Below are positions 25,448 through 36,450 of a DNA stretch of 64,000 nt, in pieces. Origin of the DNA: Silene conica (lineage: Eukaryota; Streptophyta; Magnoliopsida; Caryophyllales; Caryophyllaceae); the NCBI GenBank assembly GCA_029255685.2, contig CM055312.2, positions 28,986,203 through 29,050,202 on the forward strand, read 5' to 3'. The translations under genes and the position numbers were made by a program. Each line of letters starts with the position of its first letter. Within the stretch, counting starts at the first letter, position 1. Under the pieces are notes generated by a model. The model was not told the DNA's origin and did not search any database. It worked only from the letters and a program-made list of their open reading frames with translations.

Positions 25448-26817
25448 TAGTCATGAAATGCGGCGATCGCTAAGATAATCCGAATGGAACGTAGCATGAC
25501 TACGGGTGCAAAGATCTCATCGTAGTGCAAGCCTGGCACTTGGGTGAAACCTTTAGCAACTAGTCTTGCCTTATGGATGTCTTGTTTACCTTCCACGACA
25601 TGCTTTATTTTGTAAAGCCATTTGTATTGAAGGGGACGCACCTTTGCAGGTATGTCCACAAGATCCCACACGTTGTTCTCATACATGGAGTCCATCTCGG
25701 ATTGCATGGCTTCTAGCCATAGCTTTGAGTCAGAACTGGTCATGGCACCCTTATAGGTTGAGGGTTTATTACCCTCTAGGAGTAAGACGTCATCCATATC
25801 ATGTTCCTCGACCATACCAATGTATCTGTCCGGAGGAATGGAGACTCTTCCCGACCTCCTAGGTTCGTCAGGAATATCTACCGCAGCCTCGGTTGAAGGA
25901 ATTGTTTCCTCCAATGGTTGCTCGGTAGTTAGTTCTTGAACCTCCGAAAAATCGAAGGTTCTATTACTCGACTTGTTCTCGAGAAATTCTTTCTCTAAGA
26001 ACGTCGCACTAGCCGCAACAAAAACACGTTGTTCGGTTGGCGAGTAGAAGTAATGACCAAAAGTTCCCTTTGGATAGCCTATAAAGTATGTCTTGACCGA
26101 TCGCGGGCCGAGCTTATCCTCATGTCTCCACTTGACATAAGCCTCGCAGCCCCAAACCCGAATAAAGGACAAGTTAGGGACCGTTCCCTTCCATAGTTCA
26201 TATGGAGACTTGTCAACAGCTTTAGACGGACTTCGGTTAAGAATTAGAGCGGCCGACAAAAGAGCATAGCCCCACAATGAATCAGGCACAACGGTGTGAC
26301 TCATCATGGATCGAACCATATCGAGTAGAGTTCGATTTCTCCGTTCGGACACACCATTTAATTGTGGTGTTCCAGGTGGAGTTAACTGTAGCACGATGCC
26401 ACAGTCTTTAAGGTGTTGATCAAACTCGTGTGAAAGATACTCACCCCCACGATCAGAACGTAGTGCTTTAATCTTTCTACCCAGCTGGTTCTGTACCCGA
26501 TTCTGGTATTCTTTGAACTTGTCAAAGGATTCACTTTTATGCTTCATTAAGTAGACATAGCCATATCTACTCAAATCATCCGTGAAAGTGATGAAATACC
26601 TATAGCCTTCTCGTGCGTTGATCGACATAGGGCCACATACGTCCGTATGTATGAGTCCTAATAGGTCGGCAGCGCGCATTCCAACACCTTTGAAGGAAAT
26701 ACGAGTCATCTTGCCGATGAGACATGATTCACACGTGCCATATGATTCGAAATCAAAGGCCGAGATAGCTCCATTCTGTATGAGCTGTTTTACGCGTTTC
26801 TCATTTATGTGTCCCAT
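25448..26817 (-). CDS. Angela-type copia integrase and N-terminal reverse transcriptase region
   Basis: Shows the pre-integrase region (MGHINEKRVKQLI), the integrase core (HTDVCGP, FTDDLSRYGYVY, SDRGGEYLS, ERRNRTLLD), a hinge, and the start of reverse transcriptase (ARLVAKGFTQVPGLHYDE). It stops where the gag-only element inserted. Integrase joins element DNA to the genome and reverse transcriptase copies the RNA. Part of a fossil copy. Confidence 0.9.
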
Positions 26818-26826
26818 ACGACAATG

Positions 26827-28221
26827 TCATAGATAAGTTTGATCTTTGTCACCTACCTTTAATTTCTTATTATTCACATGTAATATTTTAGTGGTTTGAT
26901 CTAAAACATAAATTCCATTCATGGAAACTGCCTTGCCATAAATCATATTGTGTAAGGAGAAAATACAGCTATTTTTCTCTATTACAAATGAAAAACCGAG
27001 TTTGTCAAGCGCAGAAACTGAAATAATGTTTTTGGACAAACAAGGAACATAATAACAGTTATATAAAGATAACTCGAATCCACTTGGAAGCTGGATCACG
27101 TATGTTCCCCTCGAGATTGCAGCAACACGTGCTCCATTCCCGACACGCAGGTCAACCTCACCCTTGATTAGGGGTTCTTGGTTTCGGAGGCCCTGCACAT
27201 GATTACATAGATGAGAACCACAACCAGTATCTAGTACCCAAGTTTCGTAACTTGCATGGTTAATCTCAATCATGTGAATAAAAGAAGAAGAAGACATACC
27301 AACAGGAGTAACGCGGCCTGCCTTAATGTCCTCACGATACATGGGGCATGAGCGCCTCCAATGCACAGTCTTGTGGCAATGGTAACATTCCATGCTTGTA
27401 TCCTTGCTCTTTGTTTTACCCTGTGAGTTGCTCGACTCACCTGGCCCACTCTTTGTAAATCCTGACTTCTTAAACTTGGGCTTGCCTACTGTTAGGTCGC
27501 CCTGAGCTTTAGCTTTACCCTTACCCTTACCCTTACTGGAAATCATGAGAACATCTTGCTTCACGCTCCCACTTAATTTCAGATCCTTCTCGATCTGTAC
27601 GAGAAGGGAGTGGAGCTCATGAGGAGTCTTCTTCATGTCGTTCATGTAATAGTTGGCCCTGAAGAGGGCGAACCCATCATGAAGCGAATGAAGCATTCGA
27701 TCAATGATTATGTTCTCACTGATCTTGCAGTTTAGGGCCTCCAGGTTTTCGATATTCTCAATCATGTGAAGAATATGTGGGCTAACAGCTTGGCCCTTCT
27801 GGAGTTTCGCCTCAAAGAAGCGACAGGTATGCTCATAAGAAACGATCCTCGGAGCCTTTGAGAATTCGTTAGTGAGCGTGGTGAAAATCTTGTTTGCACC
27901 ATGGGCTATGAAGCGTCGTTGCAAATTGGATTCCATTGCATAGATGAGTACGTTCTTTATCGCACCCGCTTCCATGACAAAGTCGCTATGAGCGCGAACT
28001 TCGTTAGCTCTAGCTCCAGTTCCTGGGTGTGCCGGAATTGGCTCAGTTAAATACTTAAGCTTTCCGTCAGCAATGGCAGCATTCCGTAGTGCTGCCTCCC
28101 AGTCAGAGAAGTTTGACCCATCATTCCTCAGTCTAGTAGACTGATTCATGGAGTCCATGAAGGCTTTTAGCCAGGATTCACGTGCTAGCTTGACACTTGG
28201 CATTGGGTCTTCACCAGCCAT
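26827..28221 (-). CDS. Angela-type copia gag with zinc knuckle and protease motif
   Basis: A 464-residue frame starting MAGEDPMPSVKLARESWL. The N-terminal two thirds is the copia gag. A CCHC zinc knuckle reads CYHCHKTVHWRRSC at about residues 280-293. The aspartic-protease motif WVLDTGCGSHLC lies near residue 330. Gag packages element RNA and protease matures the polyprotein (family knowledge). Part of a fossil copy. Confidence 0.9.
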   Translation of the reverse strand: MAGEDPMPSVKLARESWLKAFMDSMNQSTRLRNDGSNFSDWEAALRNAAIADGKLKYLTEPIPAHPGTGARANEVRAHSDFVMEAGAIKNVLIYAMESNLQRRFIAHGANKIFTTLTNEFSKAPRIVSYEHTCRFFEAKLQKGQAVSPHILHMIENIENLEALNCKISENIIIDRMLHSLHDGFALFRANYYMNDMKKTPHELHSLLVQIEKDLKLSGSVKQDVLMISSKGKGKGKAKAQGDLTVGKPKFKKSGFTKSGPGESSNSQGKTKSKDTSMECYHCHKTVHWRRSCPMYREDIKAGRVTPVGMSSSSFIHMIEINHASYETWVLDTGCGSHLCNHVQGLRNQEPLIKGEVDLRVGNGARVAAISRGTYVIQLPSGFELSLYNCYYVPCLSKNIISVSALDKLGFSFVIEKNSCIFSLHNMIYGKAVSMNGIYVLDQTTKILHVNNKKLKVGDKDQTYL

Positions 28222-30041
28222 TTAGTTATACATCAGTTTAATTGAACGTGTTCTACACTGAAAAGAAGATAAAACAGAACCATATAAGCAACTCATTGTT
28301 GTGATTTAAGTCTATATTAAATTGAAATTTAAACTCGTAGACTCAAGCATTTATATAATTGATCTCCCTCAAGAATTATACAAACGATCCCAAGACTCAA
28401 TTTCCGTATATTGATAAGCCCACAGCTTGGCTAATTCCACCGTTGGAACTCTTGGTCGATAGATTTCCGTAAATCCTATCTATTAGTCCATCTCAGTCGC
28501 TAGATATTATCGAGTGACCATGATGTTGAGATAAAATAAATCATCTGTTCCCACTTACCCGACGTAGAAAGGGTCATATTATGCCTACCGACGAAGAAGG
28601 GATTCATGGGAGTCTGATTTATAAAGACTAGTCTCAATTTTTGGTTATACGAGGAAGACCCCATCGACTTATATTTATTCATATTTAAGTGAACTAATAT
28701 CTAGCATATGCGTGAATGAATGAAATAAAGTGATGGCTTTGCAATTGACATGTGACATCTGTATTGTCACAGAAAACTAACGCGTAACCTCTACATGAGT
28801 CAGTTTTCAGGCATGTTATAGGTGGTTTGGTTTTAGGCGGAATATGATGCAAGCTATTATCGATGAAAGCATAAAATGAAAGCAATAAACGTAAATAAAA
28901 AGTCCTAGTGTGGCCTATCCTACCAAAATAAACATAAAAAACAACTTTGGAATCCACCGTTGGACCCTAGAAGCTTGTCTTGATGTTCCATCTTGGTCCT
29001 TGCAGCGGGAGTGAGCATCCGGTCTCCGTCTTCGGTCTTCACAAAATTACTAATTTAAATTACAAATATAACCCTATTTACATTCTAATTTAAATACAAA
29101 AGTAATTACATGGCAAAAATCCAAAACGGAGATTCAAGATCTCAAAATTACAAGCAAGACTGTGTCCCATCATTACGGTGACACAATCTACTAAGGCCAC
29201 ACTAAGTTACAACCGTTTGCAAAAATAAATACGTTATTGAAAGCATTCACAAGGCATTGACAAGGCATTCAACAAGACGATAAATAAAATGCATCAACTA
29301 AATAAAATTCATACATGACATAATACTGTTATTATGATTAATAAATTTTTACCAAACCACCTTACGGGATTAAAATCATGTGATTATACCGTTTTAATTT
29401 CCCAATTTTAATAAATTTATAATCCTATTATCTTAAACCGTTTTAAAATAATATGTATTAAACGAGGGTGAACCGTTTCACAAAATTAATAATATACTAT
29501 TTCCGTATATAGTATATTACTAAAAGCCATGAGAAAATAAAACAGGTTATTTTCGAAAAATAAAAAAAACGAGTCTGTTACAGGGGGGGAGGTCGACCGA
29601 CCTCAACACGGGGTCGACCGACCTTCTGACCCAAAAAAATTTTTTTTTTTCGTAACAGCGCAAGGGGTCGACCGACCGCAAACAGCAAAAACGAGTTTCT
29701 GGAAAAACGCAAAACGCTGTACTTTTAAAAACAAAACAAGTTTTTACCTTTTAAACTTTGATTAAAACGAGTAAATCAAAGAAAATATCAACAAGGGTTC
29801 ACATATTGTCAAGAATATCGATTAATTAACAATATGTAAACAGGAATCGAAAAACAAGATCGATTGCACAAAAGAGAAACTGCCGAAAAACAGAGACTTT
29901 ACACAGGGGCGGTCGACCGACCGCTACAAGGGGTCGACCGACCGACACAGCGACAGAAACGAGTTTTTTTTCAAAATTTATAAATAAAACTTATGAAAAA
30001 CACAAAAGTCAAATTTTCATGGCCTTGGCTCTGATACCACT
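28222..30041 (-). other. Untranslated leader of the Angela-type element with GGTCGACCGACC repeats
   Basis: About 1.8 kb between the primer-binding site and gag on the minus strand, with no long frame. Five exact copies of GGTCGACCGACC lie at 29591, 29612, 29666, 29911 and 29932; two pairs are each spaced by exactly 21 bases. Long copia leaders usually hold dimerisation and packaging signals (general knowledge); a role for these repeats is inference. Confidence 0.75.
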
Positions 30042-31102
30042 TATGGGGAATATAGCATGTATTCGCCCTAAACTTGCAGGATTATAATGAAAATTACAGT
30101 TGTGATTATTGTCATAAGATAAATAAAAACATGAAAAAGAATACAACCTTCGGTCCTTGCTTGAATAGGCCTAAGAACAGGAATTAAAGTAAATTCCCTC
30201 CTATAACTTGCACCCAAGACTTTGTTTGAGACGATGCCGCGTGTGCTAGAAAGGCTCTCCAATTGCCTTGCAATATGGGGAGAGTTATTGAGGTTTTAGA
30301 TGTGAGATCTGAGTTTTGGGAGAAGAATGCTCTCAAAACCCTAATTGTGAGAATTGTGATTCAACAGTTACTGACATAAGGAGAAGGACTCTCCTTATGT
30401 AGTGAATACATGGGTCGGCCGAATTGGATGGGTGAGAGTGGGCTTTCTCCACTCTTACCTTATTCCTTTGCGTGATTCGACCTGATTATATTATTTGCGG
30501 GATTTTAATTATAAATCGCATACATGTATCAGATATTAATGCAGTCGATGTATTAATAATGGTCTGATAAAATTACGATATTGTATAATTAGCCAAATTA
30601 ATATAACCGTTTATATTAATACGCGAATACAATATTTAATTAAATATAACCGCTTATATTTAATTTTACGAATTAAACATGTAATCCGTATTAGCTAAAA
30701 TTATTTAATCCGTATTAAATAATAATCTCAACATCTTATTGACTAATTTAATAGTCAATACCTCTGACTAACTGTTTAGTCATATTCGGCATAAATGTGA
30801 CTGTATTTTCATATCTTCACATCTCTCAAACGTGTCCTATAGGTGTGACGTATAGGGACCAGTTGATCACCGCCATCCGTATGACAATAACGTCAAACTT
30901 ATCTAGCAAGCCAACCGTTATTGATAAACGTGGATCAACTGGTAATAATACTGAAGTATGCCCTTGTGATCCTTAAAGAGATTTAATAAGTCATTGTACT
31001 TAATTGTCAAGGACACCAGCCCCAACAATCTCCCACTTGTCCGTACAAGGGTATGTGCAATGACGTTATCACACTACATGTGGAGGACACAAGGCTCCAA
31101 CA
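30042..31102 (-). repeat. Right (5') LTR of the Angela-type element
   Basis: Nearly identical to 14026-15095, with a handful of substitutions and two small gaps. It carries the same 75-bp terminal duplication (31028-31102), so that structure existed before this insertion. Confidence 0.92.
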
Positions 31103-31423
31103 GCTATGTCTGGCTGCAGTATGCGGAAAGCGTCCTTTTCATTTACTATTGCTGATGACGTAAGTTCAATTCTTTGAGGTAGTGGTATTATTTTTTGCTG
31201 ATGACATACCTCCACCAGAATGTCCGAACTCATCTTTCTAACTCTAAATCATGATCATTCATCATACTCGGCACTAAGAGACTTAAAAGCCCATTCGTAG
31301 TTTCATACTAGAGATGATTGCCGGTGTAATTTTGTTAATATGTGGGAAGACATCTAATTTATTGAACCCAAGAAATTTGGGTATATTATAGTTATCAGTT
31401 GAATATATTCTTCTTCTCTTCAG

Positions 31424-31533
31424 GTTTTGGCTCCAGGGGAGCTAAGGACCAACTGGAATGTTTGACAAACTTATTCGGGAGAGAACCGTCAATTCAAGCT
31501 TTTGTAGATAACATCGTTTTATCAAGTGTCTGA
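31424..31533 (+). pseudogene. Possible further captured exon of unknown origin
   Basis: Behind CTTCAG an open stretch reads FGSRGAKDQLECLTNLFGRE and PSIQAFVDNIVLSSV before a stop at 31531-31533. It has protein-like composition and sits between two recognised captured fragments in the same direction. I do not recognise the family, and it could be chance. A similar short candidate reading GSILACDAGSICDWSW follows a TTTGCAG at about 32720. Confidence 0.35.
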
Positions 31534-31685
31534 GATACTGATTAACCAACTGCTTTTGAGGTCGGGTTGCTTACTTGTGTAAAGGTTATCAGATGAGCTC
31601 AATAGTACAAGGGACACCTAGATATAAGATATTTGTGTGTAAGTTGTTGGATATGTTCTGATGTGTAATTCCCAACTGATTGCAG

Positions 31686-31799
31686 GGGATACTAAAGTCA
31701 TAGCAGCAGTTTATGGACCAAAAACTGGGACTAAGAAGAATGAGAATCCTGAGAAGGCTTCTATTGAAGTCATTTGGAAACCCCAAACCGGACAAACCG
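31686..31799 (+). pseudogene. Captured exon of exosome subunit RRP46 (RNase PH family)
   Basis: The sequence reads GDTKVIAAVYGPKTGTKKNE then NPEKASIEVIWKPQTGQT, closely matching plant RRP46 homologues (GDTKVLAAVYGPKAGTKKNENPEKA). It is bounded by a good acceptor (TGCAG, ending 31685) and a good donor (GTAAGAG from 31800), so an intact exon with flanking intron sequence was captured. No preceding or following RRP46 exon was found inside the CACTA. Same orientation as the tubulin, SNARE and cysteine-synthase pieces. Confidence 0.9.
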
Positions 31800-33044
31800 G
31801 TAAGAGTAACTTTAGATGCTTGGCAAGCATGTCGTCCAAATTAGTTATCATTCTTGAATGCTATGTCGAGCTGTAACTTCTGCACTACGCAATCATTTGT
31901 ATGTTAACATATGATGTCAGCCATTATTATCGAAATTTTGTGGTTATGGAAAAAAATTGTGTCATGGATATCATATTTCTGGCTAGAAACTTAGAATACA
32001 GCTAGCAAGTCTTCCCGGTTGTATGACATATTGCTATTTGCTTAGGCCTATTATTTCCCTAATTATTGTGCCTGTAAGTTCTTAGTTTTAATAGGCACTA
32101 GGCCCACGGAGGCAATAAGGCTTGAAGCAAAGGTGTGTGTCTGACTAAGATAGTCTCAATTGGATATTAGGCTAGTGTGTTGAATATGTCGTGAATTGGC
32201 TCAAATTGAATTGTTTTATCTTTGGTTTGTTTTTTCTGCTTGACAAGTCTTCTTGTGCATGGAGTAAGAAGTTTTTTCAGATGTTAAAATTTCTATACAT
32301 TGATTAAATTAGTTTCAATTTTCTGATTTTGGTCTTCCTCAACATGGGGTTTCTGTGCAGCCTTTTCTTGGTTGACTGCTGTTCAATTTTGAGGGATTAA
32401 GGCTACATATTAGCGGTCATAGGTGAAATCTTAAGTAGGTCTGAATATGCATTAGGACTAGATGGGTACTATTCCAGCCGAAAATTCATATGGTTATCGA
32501 TAACATAAACGAAGTGACAGGATATATCAGTGTCATCAAGGATACTGATGGGCATCTTAATCCCTTAAATTTCCTGATATAAACAGTTGCATATAGTGCC
32601 ATTTGTGTTTTACTATATCCCATCTCATGATTCCATTAGCCATGCTAGACAATATTGATTCCAACTGATTGCCCATCAAATGATAAGAGTATGATGAGCT
32701 TTTGTAAATGATTTGCAGGTAGTATACTGGCTTGTGATGCAGGCAGTATTTGTGACTGGTCGTGGCTGTCAAGGGGTTTAAATGGGTCATCTCTTCAACG
32801 ATCAGAGGCTCAAGTTGTTTGGGCTATAACAACCACTTCATTCCCAAGTCGATCTAATTTTAGTTTCTTGTAATTAGTTTCGGAGTATTGGATGTAGTTT
32901 GTTTCTATTTGATGTATATGAATATTATAAAAATCTTGAAAGATTGTCTTATGGAAAAATATATTTGAGAGTTATTTTATTTAAATCATGTTTGTTTTTG
33001 ATTCATTTTAATAAAAAAAAAAAAATTTTTTTTTTTTTTTTACT

Positions 33045-33235
33045 ATTTGCCGCAAATAAACAACCTCATATGCTGCGTTTTTTCAAAAAAATGCCTCAAA
33101 TAGCTCTTTATTTGCTGCGTTTTAAAAACGCCGCAAATAGCTTTCTTATTTGCGGCCCCCTTATTTGCTTCTACACCCAAAACGCCGCAAATGACCACTT
33201 TTTTGACGCCGCAAAAAGCTATTTTTCTACTAGTG
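33045..33235. repeat. CACTA right sub-terminal and terminal repeats
   Basis: Mirror of the left end: ATTTGCCGCAAATA, ATGCCTCAAATAG, AACGCCGCAAATAG and AACGCCGCAAATGA occur in both orientations before TTTTTCTACTAGTG. A run of A followed by a run of T (about 33012-33042) marks the inner edge. Confidence 0.8.
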
Positions 33236-33238
33236 ATA

Positions 33239-33404
33239 ATAGTCAGGCCCATACTTTTTAAAACGTACATAAGCCCGTATTTAATACACCGTAGTGGATC
33301 ACTTTATATTTGGGCTTAACTTAATTGATAGCGCATAAATACAATTACTACCGAATAAATAATTTGTCCACATATATTATTGCATTATGCCCATAATTCT
33401 TACA
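33239..33404 (-). repeat. Right LTR of the outer copia-like element, second part
   Basis: Continues the LTR interrupted at 12101. It matches left-LTR positions from about 6018 to 6186 (ATAGTCAGGCCCATAC through CATAATTCTTACA) with scattered substitutions. It follows the second ATA copy at 33236-33238. Confidence 0.85.
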
Positions 33405-36400
33405 GATACGTCAATCACCTTTTCGTGCAATTTTCAAAAGTACTTATGAACTCATATATTTTCTCAATCTTTTGATTCTTTAAAATGATATTTTGATAGT
33501 AACATAAATACGAACTTTAATAAATGTTAGTCTCGGTATATCATCTATATCAATTTGTTAATATATTAATCTAATACAAATCCATTACAATATCATTATG
33601 AGTTATTAGACATATCTTTAAGTTTTTAAACGCATGAAAAGTATGTGATAGTGTACTTTAGCGATTATCCATGTTAATAGAATTTTTTTGGTACAACATC
33701 TTAATATATAAGATTGAGATCTAAGTTTTCCCACTAATAAGACTATTATAATCTTTCCATTTTGAATATTGTATCCGAGCATGGGCTGCTATATCATTAA
33801 GCCTTAATTTTCTGTTATATTTCATTTGTAAGTTATTTTGGATATTTAGTTGAGAAATTAAATTAAACATACTATTTATTTTATTTTCAAATGGTGATCT
33901 AACTCCATCTCAAATGAAATTATAGGGGGAAAATATGGCCTAAGCTGTTTCTAGGTAAAAGTAGACAAAAATAGTGATCATATTAAATATTATGTTAAGC
34001 GCGCAGTGGTCAATGAGTCACGGAAACTAAAACTCATCATATGCATTTAGTTTAAACTTATATAAAAAATATTTATGCAATCAAATCATTAGCTTAGCAT
34101 AATAGCTACCAATATATATATCCTCCTATATGTAAATGTTGTCATTTTCAAATATGTATAACAAACAAAATTAGTAAAGTATAAGAGATGATAAGCAAGA
34201 AAATGTTTATTAAATACACAAGAATAAAATTGTTGATTACCACAGTAGTTTAATTTCGAACTTGGAATTAAATTGTAATCTACAATTCACAATCATAATA
34301 TAATCAAATGAATTAAAATTTTGTAAAAACCAAAGCACATAGTAAGATCACGTCATGAATTATCCAGGATAGATCGTGCACTAAACTACGGGAATAAACG
34401 TGTTAACATAAAAAAAACTCGAAAATTTTAAATAAGTCGAGTAAGTGGAAATTGCTATTTTTCAAAAGCAAAATAATGCAAAAATAAACACAAATACCAA
34501 AATAAAACATAGATTTAAAAGTATTTAAAATACTAACTTCTTTTACGGGCCTAGAAGGTATTAGTCATTCACGTTATTGTAGTTAATCTTGTAGTTAGTC
34601 TACAACATATTGTTGTATAAGCAATCCTCGTATTTTTTTTAACTTCTTCATATAATCTTTTTTTTTTCAATAAATCATCCTTATAAAATAAAATCAACTA
34701 AGTGATTAGTGGGAGTAACCAACAAAATAGTGGAATTTGTTTTGTACAATATTATTGCTATTAACTTAAAATTCCCCTTAAATATTGAAAAAAAAGGGAA
34801 TGAGAATCAACTCGTAGAAATATAAGTTTAATTACCTTTTAAGAGTTCAACACCACAAATTTGATAGCCCCCTAAATGTCAACAACACAACACTCCATAA
34901 AAAGTAAATAAATTATGTAATAATCTTAAACCTTAATACAACTAGTTTGATGTGAATCGAATGATACAAAAGATTTTAAGGACATACAATTCTACTGGCA
35001 ATAGCTTACAAAATTTTGCCTTCTATTAAAAAATATACAAAAAATTAATGATGTATTTTATGACTTTTAAGCATTTTTAATCATTATTATCAAATTTAAT
35101 ACATACATAAATAAGGACCAAGGCTCATGACCTTTGAATACCATTTTTTCATTATCATCAAATTTAATATAAATATAAATATTAAATGGAAGGAAAAAGT
35201 TTTCTTAATAATAATAATAATAATAATAATTATTATTATTATTATTATTATTAGATATTATTATTATTTTATAAGATCCACTTTGCATAAAAGAAGTTAT
35301 TTTATGAAATTAAAATATAACTTATGGCTGATGGTAGATAATTTAGTTTGCTTTTTAATTAGATTTACAGATTGTAGATATGTCTAATTTAATTAAATAG
35401 TGGAAATTTATAACAAAAATTGGGAGTTTCATTTATAAGATATTTAAAATTAGAGTGATGTGATTTTTATTTTTCGCTTGATTTATTCTACTTTTTTTTT
35501 TAAAAAAAAAGTATTCTGAATTTTGATTTTGATTTTTTTATATATATCAAAAATTAAAAATGTCAAAGTTTATTTTTTATTTTGCTATTATTAATTTAAA
35601 TTTAATTTGTACAAATTTACTAATTTCTTATAAACTGCATATACTTAATTTGATGTGATTTTATTTGTCATTTTATCTTATTCTAATAATAAACGTAAAA
35701 TTTAAAATTCAGTATGTATTTTTTTATTATTTAATTTATTCTAAAATTGATTAAACTAAAGTATAATGTTTATCATGCTATTATTTGCATTTAATAATTG
35801 CAATTTTATTTTTCTTTTCTTTTTTCTTTTCAAAATAAGGGATGATGATGATGCATTAGTTTGTCTTTTTATTATATTTATAGATAGATGAGAGATTTGA
35901 TCTTTTACACCTGATTTGGTTCATTTGTCATCTCCTATTTCTTTAGTCTTTTTGCTAAAATCAAAGGATAACAATTGACCACCACGGAGGAAGTATATAC
36001 TAATGTCACTCTATAATGTAAGTGATTAGGGTGCATAAGAGTCATCGAGTCGGTATTATCGGTCTAATTTTTTGTTTTATTATTGTTGTTAGAGGTTTCA
36101 TTAAATGACTTTGACTAAATAAAATTGAATCGAATTGGTTGGTTAGTGTATTTTGGTTCGGTAACCAAGTCCATAAAAACACGGTGGTCGGTTTTCAATC
36201 CAATTCAAACCTGAAAATTTCAATCGACTCGGTTTGGTCCACACAAAAACTCAGACCTAAAGTGTATTGCTCTAGTTCATCCAATCCAATATCAAGAAAA
36301 ACCTTAAAGTGTTCCTTAAACGCTACACAGAGGGCTAACAATTAATTGATATTAGATATATTTGTGTCTGGAAAAATTGTGGCAAGGTGAATTAATTATA

Positions 36401-36450
36401 AACAAAATAATTATGTTTTGAGTGTGTCTATATTGCAATTTAGTTAGTTA
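33405..36450. other. AT-rich intergenic DNA with an AAT/ATT microsatellite
   Basis: Very AT-rich flank of the nest, with no convincing gene or repeat boundary. At 35207-35253 an (AAT)n run turns directly into (ATT)n, making a perfect inverted repeat that could fold into a hairpin. Short frames here, including one rich in isoleucine across the microsatellite, are low-complexity shadows. Confidence 0.6.

Larger units (their letters stand above)
14026..31102 (-). mobile_element. Angela/BARE-type Ty1/copia element inside the CACTA
   Basis: Minus-strand LTR retrotransposon with LTRs at 14026-15095 and 30042-31102 and a 5-bp target duplication GCTAT at 14021-14025 and 31103-31107. An initiator tRNA-Met primer-binding site (minus-strand TGGTATCAGAGCC) abuts the right LTR at 30025-30040; a polypurine tract lies inside the left LTR at 15096. 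On the minus strand it carries gag and protease, integrase, reverse transcriptase and RNase H in copia order. The integrase segment (SDRGGEYLS, QLTPPGTPQ) is of the Angela/BARE-1 type. Another LTR element at 17142-25442 splits the reverse-transcriptase region. The LTRs differ by about one percent by eye, so it is fairly young. It is broken, by that insertion and by perhaps two or three smaller lesions. Confidence 0.93.
12102..33235 (+). mobile_element. CACTA (CMC/En-Spm) transposon carrying plant gene fragments
   Basis: Ends are CACTAGTAGAAAAA on the left and the exact reverse complement TTTTTCTACTAGTG on the right, flanked by ATA on both sides (12099-12101 and 33236-33238): the CACTA signature of terminal CACTA plus a 3-bp duplication. 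Both ends carry sub-terminal repeats of the TATTTGAGGCGTTTT and CGCCGCAAATA type in both orientations. Excluding the LTR element inserted at 14026-31102, it is about 4.05 kb. No transposase is visible, so it is probably non-autonomous. Inside, all reading left to right, are fragments of beta-tubulin, a VAMP71-type R-SNARE, cysteine synthase and RRP46. It therefore resembles a gene-capturing Pack-type CACTA. The left LTR of the host element preserves the empty site. Confidence 0.9.
5819..33404 (-). mobile_element. Decayed Ty1/copia-like LTR element, outermost shell of a four-level nest
   Basis: Minus-strand element. The right-hand LTR begins TGTTAGATTTAATC at 11801 and resumes after a CACTA insertion, ending ATTCTTACA at 33404; a related LTR lies at about 5819-6186. 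A primer-binding site (minus-strand TGGTATTAGAGC, close to initiator tRNA-Met) abuts the right LTR at 11786-11800. A polypurine tract (minus-strand CCAAGTGGGAGAT) abuts the left LTR at 6187. Own DNA is about 6.4 kb. The interior has no long open frame; a region near 6640-6760 weakly resembles the RNase H end of copia pol. The LTRs differ by several percent plus indels, so this is an old, heavily broken copy. The left boundary is uncertain because that LTR lacks the expected first bases and no matching 5-bp target duplication is evident (right flank GATAC). Confidence 0.75.

Noticed and set aside
25566-25862. Plus-strand frames over the Angela pol region, with others at 16451-16684 and 26618-26836
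   Set aside because: Shadows of the minus-strand integrase and RNase H coding sequence.
35127-35387. Open frame with a long isoleucine/tyrosine run
   Set aside because: It only reads through the AAT/ATT microsatellite; no protein family resemblance and very AT-rich surroundings.
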